Of a stretch of DNA of 34,672 bases, positions 24,253 to 31,408 are shown in pieces. Below the pieces are notes generated by a model. It saw only the letters and a list, made by a program, of their open reading frames with translations, did not search any database and was not told the origin of the DNA. This DNA comes from JACPFV01 sp035526825. Its GTDB lineage: Bacteria; Pseudomonadota; Gammaproteobacteria; Nevskiales; Nevskiaceae. The stretch is taken from NCBI GenBank assembly GCA_035526825.1, contig DATLBT010000035.1, positions 1 to 34,672 of the forward strand, written 5' to 3'. Within the stretch, counting starts at the first letter, position 1. The number at the start of each line of letters is the position of its first letter. Both the position numbers and the translations under genes were made by a program.

Positions 24253-25014
24253 ATGCCGCAGCCGAAGTTCAACATCGTCATCCCTGCACGGTTGGGCTCA
24301 ACGCGCCTGCCGCGCAAGGTGCTGCGCGACATCGGCGGCAAGCCGCTGGTCCAGCACGCCTGGCTCGCCGCGCGCCGCGCCCGTGCGCGGGAAGTGGTGA
24401 TCGCGACGGACGACCACGAAGTGCGCGAGATTTGCGAGGCCTTCGGCGCCGACGTCGTCATGACCGCGGTGAAGCATCCGTCGGGAACCGACCGCATCTT
24501 CGAGGTCGCGCGCAAGCGCCATTGGCGCCCCGGCACCGTCGTCGTGAACCTGCAGGGCGACGAGCCCCTGATGCCGCCGTTGCTGGTGCGCCGCGTCGCG
24601 CAATTGTTGCTTGGCGACCGCAAGGCCGACATCGCCACGCTGTGTCATCCGCTGCATACGCTCGAGGAATGGCTCAATCCGAACTTCGTGAAAGTCGTGA
24701 TGGATGGCGATGGCCGCGCGCTGTATTTCTCTCGTGCGCCGATCCCGTGGCGCCGCGACGGCGCGACGCGCGAGCGGCCGCGGCTGCCGGACGGCCTCGC
24801 CTTTCGCCACATCGGCCTCTACGCCTACCGCGTGTCGGCACTGCAGGCGTTCAGCAAGCTCAAGCCCACGCCGCTGGAGAGCACCGAGGCGCTCGAGCAG
24901 TTGCGCGCGCTAGCCGCCGGCATGACGATCAAGGTCGGCATTACGCGCGATCCGCCGCCACGCGGCGTCGACACTGAGGAAGACCTCGCCGCGGTGACTG
25001 CGCAGCTCGCCTGA
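24253..25014 (+). CDS. kdsB: 3-deoxy-manno-octulosonate cytidylyltransferase
   Basis: KdsB activates Kdo with CTP to CMP-Kdo, the donor for the inner core of lipopolysaccharide. The 253-residue enzyme shows IPARLGSTRLPRKVL (nucleotide-binding motif), VVIATDD, TAVKHPSGTDRI, NLQGDEPLMP and HIGLYAYR, all characteristic. It is the last gene of the msbA-lpxK-ycaR-kdsB operon and is followed by a strong terminator. A half REP-like element supplies its apparent ribosome-binding site. Confidence 0.96.
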   Translation: MPQPKFNIVIPARLGSTRLPRKVLRDIGGKPLVQHAWLAARRARAREVVIATDDHEVREICEAFGADVVMTAVKHPSGTDRIFEVARKRHWRPGTVVVNLQGDEPLMPPLLVRRVAQLLLGDRKADIATLCHPLHTLEEWLNPNFVKVVMDGDGRALYFSRAPIPWRRDGATRERPRLPDGLAFRHIGLYAYRVSALQAFSKLKPTPLESTEALEQLRALAAGMTIKVGITRDPPPRGVDTEEDLAAVTAQLA

Positions 25015-25030
25015 CGCCCGCGCCAAAAGA

Positions 25031-25058
25031 AAAAGGCCGCCCAATCGGGCGGCCTTTT
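25031..25058. terminator. Bidirectional rho-independent terminator between kdsB and rne
   Basis: The stem AAAAGGCCGCCC pairs with GGGCGGCCTTTT around an AATC loop. A-rich sequence on the left and T-rich on the right let it work for both kdsB (plus) and rne (minus), which converge here. Confidence 0.9.
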
Positions 25059-25087
25059 CCATCCAGCGGCCTGGATATCGACGAAAA

Positions 25088-28000
25088 CTACTCGTCGTTG
25101 CCCTCATCCTGGTGGCCCGCGTCGCCCGGTGCCGGCGCGATCAGGCGCGGCACGAAGTCGTCGGCCTGTTTCTTCGGCGCTGGCGCCACGGGCGCTGCCT
25201 GCGTGACGGGCGTGACGGGCGCGATCGGGGGCGTGCTGCCCTCGACCGGCGCGATCAGGCGCGGTGTCCAGTCAGTGCTGGCCTTCGGACGCGGCGGACG
25301 CGGCTCGGACGCAGCCTGCGGCTCGACGTGAGCCATGGGCGCGGTCGGGGCGGTCGGGGCCGGTGCCACCGGCGCCATTGGCGCCGGCGCCGGAGCGAAC
25401 GGCATGGCGGACTGCGACTCCGACGTCTCGCGGATCGGCGCCGGACGCTCCTGACGCTCGGGCCGCGCCTGCGGCGCACCCTCGACGGTCAAGTTGAAGT
25501 CTGCTTGCGACTCACGACGCGGCGGGCGGTTGAAATTTCCGCCGTTGCCGTGGTCGTTGCCATGGCCCACACCTTGCGCCTCGGGGCCCGGAGCAGCGGG
25601 ACTCTCTCTGGGGCCACCCTGGTTCGGGCCGCCGTCGTGGCGATCACGACCGCCACGGCCACCGCGACGGCGACGACGTCGGCCGCGACCTTCGCGATTG
25701 CCATCGCCGCCCTGGCCCTCGACCTGCGGACCTTGCGTCTGCGGCGCGCTTCCCTGCGCGCTCACCTGCGTATCGAGCGGAGCCGCATCCAGCGGCGCGC
25801 CCTGGACCAGCGGCAATTCAACCCCCGGCTCGCCGGGCTGAGCCTGAATCGGCGCCGGCGACTGCTGGGGATGCTGATGAGACCCACGCTGCTGATCGGG
25901 ACGGCGCTCGCCCTGCGGGCGCTGGCCGCCGCCATGCTGGCGGTTGCGGTCACGGTTGTGGTCACGGTTATGGTCGCGTCCGCCGCGGTTGTGGTCACGG
26001 TGGCCATCGCCACCGCCACCCTGTGGGCGGCTGCCATCTCGCGCCTCGCGGCCCTCGCGGAAATCACGCGGATCGCGGGGTACGTCGCGCCCGCCCCGGC
26101 CACCGCGATTTCGTCCGTGGTCACGACCGTGGTCACGGCCGTGGTCGCGGCCGCGATTGCGGTCACCACCACCGCCATGGCGCTCGTTGCGACCCGGCTC
26201 GTGGCGTTGAGCGCCGCGCGCCGGCTCGGCCGGCGCCGCGGGAGCGGGGACCGGCGCGGCGGGCGCCGCGTCGACCACGAACAGGTTCTTCATCTTGGTC
26301 CAGAAACCACCGCGCGAAGGCTGCGCGGCCTGGGCCGCGGGCGCGGCGACGGGCGCCACGAGCTCGGGCTGTTCGGTCCAGACGTGCGGCGCCGGCGTCG
26401 ACGGCTTGATCGACTTGACTGCCGCTTCCATGAGGACCTTCGGCGGGGCCTTGGCCGCGGTGACGGCGTCGGCCGCAACCACGTCCACCTTTTGTGTCAT
26501 CTCGTAACTGATGCGGTCGTTGCCGTCGAGCTTGGCCTGCTCGCCGCGAACGCGGGAAATCTCGAAGTTCGGCGAGTGCAGGTTGGCATTGGGGATCAGC
26601 GTGACGACCGCGCGGTGGCGGCCCTCGATCTCGGCCAGCGGCATGCGCTTTTCATTCAGCAGGAAGGTGGCGACATCGACCGGCAATTGCGCGATGACGC
26701 GCGTGGTCTTGTCCTTCATCGCCTCTTCTTCGATCAGGCGCAGCACCGACAGCGCAAGCGACTCCACGGAACGGATCTGGCCGCGGCCGTTGCAACGCGG
26801 GCAGGCAATCTGGGTGTGCTCGCCGAGGCTCGGCTGCATGCGCTGGCGCGACATTTCCATCAGGCCGAAGCGCGACAGCCGGCCGAACTGGATGCGCGCG
26901 CGGTCGATCTCGCAGGCTTGCTGCAGGCACTCCTCGACCTGGCGCTGGGCCTTGGTCGATTCCATGTCGATGAAGTCGATGACGATCAGGCCGCCGAGGT
27001 CGCGCAGGCGCAACTGGCGCGCGACTTCATCCGCGGCCTCCAGGTTGGTCTTCAGCGCGGTTTCCTCGATGTCGCGGCCGCCGGTGGCGCGCGCGGAGTT
27101 GACGTCGACCGACGTCAGCGCCTCGGTATGGTCGATGACGATGGAGCCGCCGGACTGCAGCTCGACCTTGCGGTCGTGCGCGCTCTCGATCTGGCTCTCG
27201 ACCTGGAAGCGGCTGAACAGCGGGATGTGGTCCTGGTAGAGCTTCAGCTTGGGCAGGCTCTCCGGCATGGTGTTCTGCAGGAAGTCGCGGGCCACCTCGT
27301 AGGCCTCGACGCTGTCGACCATGATCTCGCCGACTTCGGGGCGCATGTAGTCGCGCAGCGAGCGGATCATGATGCCGCTCTCGCGGTAGACCAGGAACGG
27401 GGCCGGGTTGTCCTTGGCGGCCTTGTCGACCGTGGTCCAGATCTCGGTCAGGTAGTTGAGGTCCCACTGCAGCTCTTCCGTGCTGCGGCCGATGCCCATG
27501 GTGCGCACGATGACGCCCATGCCCGACGGCAGCTGCAGGGCGTCGAGGGCGGCCTTGGCCTCCTCGCGCTCCTCGCCTTCAACACGGCGCGATACGCCAC
27601 CGGCGCGCGGATTGTTCGGCATCAGCACCAGGTAACGACCGGCGAGGCTGATGAAGGTCGTGAGGGCAGCGCCCTTGCTGCCACGCTCCTCCTTCTCGAC
27701 CTGGACGATGACTTCCTGGTCTTCCTTCAGGACCGAGCGGATGCTGTCGCGGTTGCCGCCATCACGGAAATATTCCTTGGCGACTTCCTTGAGCGGCAGG
27801 AAGCCGTGGCGGTCGGCGCCGTAATCGACGAAGCAGGCTTCGAGCGAGGGCTCGACTCGCGTAATGCGGCCCTTGTAGATGTTGCCCTTGCGTTGCTCGC
27901 GCGCGGCGAGCTCGATGTCGAGGTCCTGCAGCTTCTGGCCGTCGACGATGGCCACGCGCAGCTCTTCGCGCTGGGTGGCGTTGATCAAAATCCTTTTCAT
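25088..28000 (-). CDS. rne: Ribonuclease E
   Basis: RNase E is the main endonuclease of mRNA decay and rRNA/tRNA processing. The 970-residue product starts MKRILINATQREELRVAIVDG; an ATG nine codons upstream is less typical. The catalytic half (about 1-510) has an S1 domain, metal-binding SVDVNSARATGGRDIEETA and VIDFIDM, and the zinc-link CPRCNGRG. The C-terminal half is disordered: DHGR and HNRD repeats with an RGG-like patch, then long Pro/Ala stretches. A nine-residue motif, DWTPRLIAP then DFVPRLIAP, occurs twice near the end. Scaffold regions of RNase E usually bind RNA and degradosome partners. The gene is divergent from rluC, as in many gammaproteobacteria. Confidence 0.96.
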   Translation of the reverse strand: MKRILINATQREELRVAIVDGQKLQDLDIELAAREQRKGNIYKGRITRVEPSLEACFVDYGADRHGFLPLKEVAKEYFRDGGNRDSIRSVLKEDQEVIVQVEKEERGSKGAALTTFISLAGRYLVLMPNNPRAGGVSRRVEGEEREEAKAALDALQLPSGMGVIVRTMGIGRSTEELQWDLNYLTEIWTTVDKAAKDNPAPFLVYRESGIMIRSLRDYMRPEVGEIMVDSVEAYEVARDFLQNTMPESLPKLKLYQDHIPLFSRFQVESQIESAHDRKVELQSGGSIVIDHTEALTSVDVNSARATGGRDIEETALKTNLEAADEVARQLRLRDLGGLIVIDFIDMESTKAQRQVEECLQQACEIDRARIQFGRLSRFGLMEMSRQRMQPSLGEHTQIACPRCNGRGQIRSVESLALSVLRLIEEEAMKDKTTRVIAQLPVDVATFLLNEKRMPLAEIEGRHRAVVTLIPNANLHSPNFEISRVRGEQAKLDGNDRISYEMTQKVDVVAADAVTAAKAPPKVLMEAAVKSIKPSTPAPHVWTEQPELVAPVAAPAAQAAQPSRGGFWTKMKNLFVVDAAPAAPVPAPAAPAEPARGAQRHEPGRNERHGGGGDRNRGRDHGRDHGRDHGRNRGGRGGRDVPRDPRDFREGREARDGSRPQGGGGDGHRDHNRGGRDHNRDHNRDRNRQHGGGQRPQGERRPDQQRGSHQHPQQSPAPIQAQPGEPGVELPLVQGAPLDAAPLDTQVSAQGSAPQTQGPQVEGQGGDGNREGRGRRRRRRGGRGGRDRHDGGPNQGGPRESPAAPGPEAQGVGHGNDHGNGGNFNRPPRRESQADFNLTVEGAPQARPERQERPAPIRETSESQSAMPFAPAPAPMAPVAPAPTAPTAPMAHVEPQAASEPRPPRPKASTDWTPRLIAPVEGSTPPIAPVTPVTQAAPVAPAPKKQADDFVPRLIAPAPGDAGHQDEGNDE

Positions 28001-28239
28001 TTTCTGCGGTTCTCGGTGGAGAGCCACCGCAGGCGAGAGCGGAGTCTTTGTTGCCGCTAGTTCAGCCAGATGCGCCGGGAGCTTTCGCTCGCAACCAACG
28101 CATCCTTCGTTCCAATTCGTGTCAGTTCAGACTCGTCGGCGCCCCTGGACATTCCTTTGTGCGTCCGGTTCGCCACACTCGCCGCCTTGCGGGAGCTACG
28201 GTTGATGAAGATCTTCGAGGGGAGGAGCGGTTAACTGTT
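28001..28239. promoter_or_regulatory. Intergenic region between rne and rluC
   Basis: These 239 bp separate the divergent rne and rluC genes and must hold the rne leader, which in E. coli is long and lets RNase E control its own mRNA. A small hairpin lies near the rne start (28014-28029). On the rluC side an SD-like AGGGGAGGAG is at 28218-28227, and a TGTTATGCT extended -10-like string is at 28237-28245. I could not identify convincing -35 boxes or an rne promoter by eye. No gene is apparent inside. Confidence 0.45.
28014..28029 (-). other. Small hairpin in the rne leader
   Basis: CGGTGG and CCACCG form a six-bp stem with a four-base loop, 14 nt upstream of the rne ATG. Its position suggests a possible role in translation or in RNase E autoregulation, but nothing beyond pairing supports this. 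Confidence 0.35.
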
Positions 28240-29304
28240 ATGCTCACAACCCGCCTCGAACCGCCCCGGCAGCTTTCAAATAGCGCCGTAAGCGTTTCTC
28301 CGGGCACAGGTTTCTGCATCCAGAGACGGCGCATCTTGACACAAGTCCCCGCAAAAAGCCGCCCCCCGCTGCAGAAAGTACGCCGGGTCAAGATCACGGC
28401 CAACGAGGCCGGGCAGCGGCTCGACAACTTCCTGCTCAAGATCCTCTCCGGGGTGCCCCGGTCCGCCGTCTACCGGATCATCCGGTCCGGCGAAGTGCGG
28501 GTGAACAGCGGTCGGGTCAAGCCCGACCGCCGCCTGCAGCAGGACGACGAGGTCCGCGTGCCGCCAGTGCGCCGGCCGGAGGAGGGCGTGCCGATCCGGC
28601 CGCCCGATGACGTGCTGCAGCGGCTGCGCGACGCAATCATCTTCGACGATGAGCATTACCTCGCCCTCAACAAGCCGGCGGGGCTCGCCTCGCACGGCGG
28701 CAGCGGCATCCTGTTCGGCGTGATCGAGGCGGCGCGGGCCTGGGGCCAGCATCCGTACCTCGAGCTGTGCCACCGGCTCGACCGCGACACCAGCGGCGTG
28801 CTGCTGCTGGCCAAATCACGCGCTTCGTTGCTGCGAGCGCAAGGCGCGTTCCGCGACGGCAAGGCGCAGAAGCGCTATCGCGCGCTGCTCTGCGGCCGCT
28901 GGACCGGCGGCTCGCGCGACGTCGATTCCGCGCTGCTCAAGAATCGTCTGGCCAGCGGCGAGCGTTTCGTGCTGGTCGACGACGCCGGCAAGCCCTCGCG
29001 CTCGCGCTTCACGCCCGTCGAGCGCTACTCACAGGCGACCTTGTGTGAGGTCGACATTTTTTCGGGACGCATGCACCAGATCCGCGTGCACGCTGCCGAC
29101 ATCGGCCACCCGGTGGCGGGTGACCGCAAGTATGGCCACGTCGAGGAGAAGCAGCCGCTGCGCGAGTTGGGCCTCAAGCGCACGTTCCTGCACGCGTTCT
29201 CGCTGCGGTTGCCGGCGACGGCCGACTTTCCGGCGCTCGCCATCGAATCGCCGCTGCCGCGAGAACTGGAAGAATTCCTGCCAAAGCTGGGTCCAGCCAA
29301 GTGA
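28240..29304 (+). CDS. rluC: Ribosomal large subunit pseudouridine synthase C
   Basis: RluC makes pseudouridines in 23S rRNA (positions 955, 2504 and 2580 in E. coli). An S4-like RNA-binding domain (GQRLDNFLLKILSGVPRSAVYRIIRSGEVRVN) precedes the catalytic domain, with HRLDRDTSGVLL holding the nucleophilic Asp, and MHQIRVHAADIGHPVAGD. The start is uncertain. The ATG at 28240 has an SD-like AGGGGAGGAG 12 bases upstream but gives an N-terminus about 45 residues longer than usual. A TTG at 28336 would give a standard length. If TATGCT at 28239-28244 is a -10 box, the ATG could not be transcribed and the TTG would be the start. Confidence 0.9.
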   Translation: MLTTRLEPPRQLSNSAVSVSPGTGFCIQRRRILTQVPAKSRPPLQKVRRVKITANEAGQRLDNFLLKILSGVPRSAVYRIIRSGEVRVNSGRVKPDRRLQQDDEVRVPPVRRPEEGVPIRPPDDVLQRLRDAIIFDDEHYLALNKPAGLASHGGSGILFGVIEAARAWGQHPYLELCHRLDRDTSGVLLLAKSRASLLRAQGAFRDGKAQKRYRALLCGRWTGGSRDVDSALLKNRLASGERFVLVDDAGKPSRSRFTPVERYSQATLCEVDIFSGRMHQIRVHAADIGHPVAGDRKYGHVEEKQPLRELGLKRTFLHAFSLRLPATADFPALAIESPLPRELEEFLPKLGPAK

Positions 29305-29314
29305 CGCCGAAGGT

Positions 29315-29343
29315 GTCATCCCGAGCGTAAGCGAGGGATCGCG
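29315..29343. repeat. REP-like half site, copy 7, upstream of the HAD gene
   Basis: The left arm only, GTCATCCCGAGCG, then TAAGCGAGGGATCGCG, with one extra base as in copy 1. Its GAGGG at 29333-29337 lies 12 bases before the ATG of the HAD phosphatase, a slightly long but possible Shine-Dalgarno spacing. Confidence 0.78.
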
Positions 29344-29349
29344 TTCAGC

Positions 29350-30021
29350 ATGCCCCGTCGCTTCGACCTGCTCATATTCGACTGGGACGGCACGCTCGCC
29401 GACTCGGCCGCGCAGATCGTCTCCAGCTTCCAGCACGCCATCGCCAGCCTCAAGTTGCCCTCGCGCACCGACGCCCAGATCCGCAACCTCATCGGCCTGG
29501 GTTTCCTCGACGCGATGGGCCGGCTGTTCCCCGAGTTCGCGCCGGAGGACGTGGTCAAGGCGCTCGAGGATTACCGGCGGCTACTGGTGGGCGGCGGCCA
29601 GATGATCCACGGCCCGGCCGAGGCGCCGCTGTTCGACGGCGCGCTGGACGCCTTGCGCGCGCTGCAGGGCGATGGTTACCGGATCGCGGTGGCCACCGGC
29701 AAGTCGCGCGCGAGCCTCAAGCGCTCACTGTTGAAGCACCCCGAGGTGCAGGCGTTGATCCGCATCAGCCGCTGCGCCGATGAGACGCTGCCCAAGCCCG
29801 ATCCCCTGATGCTGCGCGAGATCCTCGACGAGGAAGGCGTACCGCCGGCGCGCGCTTTGATGATCGGCGACACCGAGTACGACATGGCGATGGCGCGCGC
29901 GGTCGGCATGCCCGGGCTCGGCGTGTCGTGCGGCGTGCACGAAGGCGAACGGCTCAGCGCCGCTGGCGCGGAAGTCCTGCTCGCGCACGTGCACGAGCTG
30001 CCCGGATGGCTGGGTCGCTAG
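29350..30021 (+). CDS. HAD-superfamily phosphatase (Gph-like)
   Basis: A haloacid-dehalogenase-family hydrolase of 223 residues. Motif I is FDWDGTLAD (nucleophilic Asp near residue 10), motif II is VATGKSR, then LPKPDPLML with the conserved Lys, and motif IV is IGDTEYDMAMARAVG. The helical cap between motifs I and II places it in subfamily IA, near phosphoglycolate phosphatases, but the substrate cannot be read from sequence. It follows rluC by 45 bp in the same direction. Its stop overlaps the convergent stop of maf by four bases. Confidence 0.88.
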   Translation: MPRRFDLLIFDWDGTLADSAAQIVSSFQHAIASLKLPSRTDAQIRNLIGLGFLDAMGRLFPEFAPEDVVKALEDYRRLLVGGGQMIHGPAEAPLFDGALDALRALQGDGYRIAVATGKSRASLKRSLLKHPEVQALIRISRCADETLPKPDPLMLREILDEEGVPPARALMIGDTEYDMAMARAVGMPGLGVSCGVHEGERLSAAGAEVLLAHVHELPGWLGR

Positions 30022-30611
30022 GGCAGCGCCGCGCCAGCTTCGGCGAGCAGCCGTCGCACGAGGATCAGCGGCAGCCCGATCAGCGCGGTGGGGTCTCGTG
30101 ACTCGATGGCCTCGAACAAGGTGATGCCGAGGCCTTCCGCCTTGAACGCACCCGCGCAGTCGTATGCGACTTCCGCGTCGACGTAGCGCTCGATTTCGGC
30201 GTCGCCCAGGACGCGGAAGCGCACGATGGTCAGGTCGACTGCAGTTATCGGTACGCCACTGGCAACCAGGGCCACCGCGGTATGGAACTCGACCGCCTTG
30301 CCCGAGAAATTGCGCAACTGGGCGACGGCGTTGGCGCGTGTCCCCGGCTTGCCGAACACGACGCCCGCGAGGCTGGGCACCTGGTCCGAGCCCAGCACCC
30401 AGCGGCCCGGATGCCGCGCCGCGACCGATTGCGCCTTGCCGGTCGCCAGACGCAGCGCCAGCGGGTAGGGCGCTTCGCCGTCGCGCGCAGACTCGTCGAT
30501 GGACGGCGCATCCTGCGTGTACGGCACGCCGAGCCTCGACAGCAGCTCGGCGCGGTAGCGCGAGCTCGAGGCCAGGACCAGCGGCGAATCCTTGGATAGC
30601 GGCGGTTTCAT
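30018..30611 (-). CDS. Maf-family nucleotide pyrophosphatase (YceF-like)
   Basis: Maf proteins hydrolyse non-canonical or methylated nucleoside triphosphates; the YceF branch acts on 7-methyl-GTP. The 197-residue product has LVLASSSRYRAELL near the N-terminus, DESARDGE, LGSDQV with the catalytic Asp, the FGKPG loop and YDCAGAFKAEGLGITLFE. The position between rluC and yceD, in inverted orientation, matches yceF in E. coli, which supports the YceF branch. The start is 17 bp from the divergent yceD start. Confidence 0.92.
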   Translation of the reverse strand: MKPPLSKDSPLVLASSSRYRAELLSRLGVPYTQDAPSIDESARDGEAPYPLALRLATGKAQSVAARHPGRWVLGSDQVPSLAGVVFGKPGTRANAVAQLRNFSGKAVEFHTAVALVASGVPITAVDLTIVRFRVLGDAEIERYVDAEVAYDCAGAFKAEGLGITLFEAIESRDPTALIGLPLILVRRLLAEAGAALP

Positions 30612-30635
30612 GCGGATAGTATGGCCGCATGAAAC
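30605..30635. promoter_or_regulatory. Inverted repeat spanning the maf and yceD starts
   Basis: GTTTCATGCGG (30605-30615) and CCGCATGAAAC (30625-30635) are perfect 11-bp inverted copies separated by nine bases. The arms contain the start codons of the two divergent genes. Part of the symmetry arises because both proteins start Met-Lys, but the match extends into the untranslated bases. Confidence 0.5.
30617..30622 (+). promoter_or_regulatory. Candidate -10 box for yceD
   Basis: TAGTAT lies six bases before the yceD ATG, so transcription would begin at or next to the A of the start codon. There is no room for a Shine-Dalgarno. This is leaderless geometry. Confidence 0.45.
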
Positions 30636-31075
30636 GACCGAACGCCGCTGGAATCCCGAAGCATGTCAGCGCCAGCAAGGCGATCGCGATGCGCCAGCGC
30701 TTCGTCGGCCAGTTGGCGCTGGAACAAATGCCGCGGCTCGTCGACCAACTTGCCCACAAGGGCGGTGCGGTTGCGGTGGAACTCGAGGCCGGCAAGGACG
30801 CCGCCGGGCTGGCCTGGCTGCGCGGCCGCATCGAGGGGAATTTGAGCCTGACCTGCCAGCGCGGCCTGCACCCGTTTCCCTGGAGTTGCGTCGTGCAGAC
30901 CGGGCTGCGGCTGGTCGCCAGCGAGGCGGAGGAGGAAAAGGCGATGAAGGAGACCGAAGCCACCCTGATCGAGGACGACCAGCTCCTGTTGCGGGACCTG
31001 GTCGAGGACGAGATCCTGCTCGCGCTGCCGATCGTGCCGCGCTGCGACGATCCGGACTGCGCCAAGCAACTGTAA
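30629..31075 (+). CDS. yceD: YceD/DUF177 family protein (23S rRNA accumulation)
   Basis: YceD is needed for normal 23S rRNA levels and is conserved next to rpmF. The 148-residue product carries GNLSLTCQRGLHPF, EDEILLALPIVP and a C-terminal Cys pair (RCDDPDC). Most members have CQRC in the first motif; here the second Cys is Gly, so a complete four-Cys metal site is not possible with this pair. It is divergent from maf and is followed by rpmF after a gap holding a good promoter. Confidence 0.9.
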   Translation: MKRPNAAGIPKHVSASKAIAMRQRFVGQLALEQMPRLVDQLAHKGGAVAVELEAGKDAAGLAWLRGRIEGNLSLTCQRGLHPFPWSCVVQTGLRLVASEAEEEKAMKETEATLIEDDQLLLRDLVEDEILLALPIVPRCDDPDCAKQL

Positions 31076-31116
31076 ACGCCGGAAAACCGGGTCGCGAAGG
31101 TTCTACGACCGGGGGC

Positions 31117-31145
31117 GCGACAGGCCGCGCGGCTGCGGCTAGAAT
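31117..31145 (+). promoter_or_regulatory. Promoter for rpmF-plsX
   Basis: The -35 GCGACA (31117-31122) and -10 TAGAAT (31140-31145) are separated by 17 bp, close to a sigma-70 promoter. The predicted start near 31152 gives a leader of about 47 nt for rpmF. Confidence 0.55.
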
Positions 31146-31160
31146 ACGCGCCCTTTTCAC

Positions 31161-31181
31161 CCCCTCCCCGACGGGAAGGGG
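31161..31181 (+). other. Hairpin in the rpmF leader
   Basis: CCCCTCCC pairs with GGGAAGGGG with one bulge and a four-base loop. It lies in the predicted 5' leader, 17 nt before the ATG. It could influence translation or stability of the ribosomal protein mRNA, but it may also be an unrelated short palindrome. Confidence 0.4.
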
Positions 31182-31198
31182 TTTCACGGAGTAGTTCG

Positions 31199-31399
31199 AT
31201 GGCCGTCTCGGATTCCAAGAAGTCGCGCGCCTACCGCGGTCACCGCCGCGCGCACCAGAAGCTGTCCAAGCCCGCGCTGTCGGTCGACCCGACCTCGGGC
31301 GAGACGCACCGTCGCCACCACGTGACCGCCGACGGTTACTACCGCGGCAAGAAGGTCATCGAAACTGCGGCGCCCGAGCCCGAGGCCGACGCCTCGTAG
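31199..31399 (+). CDS. rpmF: 50S ribosomal protein L32
   Basis: A 66-residue ribosomal protein beginning MAVSDSKKSRAYRGHRRAH and containing LSVDPTSGETHRRHHVTADGYYRGKKV, diagnostic for bacterial L32. No zinc-binding Cys are present, so it is the metal-free form. A GGAG lies about nine bases before the ATG. The C-terminus has a short acidic Pro/Ala tail beyond the usual end. plsX starts 10 bases after its stop. Confidence 0.96.
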   Translation: MAVSDSKKSRAYRGHRRAHQKLSKPALSVDPTSGETHRRHHVTADGYYRGKKVIETAAPEPEADAS

Positions 31400-31408
31400 G
31401 AGAGGCCC

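Noticed and set aside
25112..28060. Very long plus-strand open frame of 982 codons opposite rne
   Set aside because: It mirrors rne in the antisense frame, has a biased Arg/Ala/Leu composition and no recognisable domain. High GC content creates such shadows; rne is the clear gene.
124..29343. Repeated sequence considered as a CRISPR array
   Set aside because: Copies are kilobases apart, palindromic and of two forms, with no regular spacers and no cas genes.
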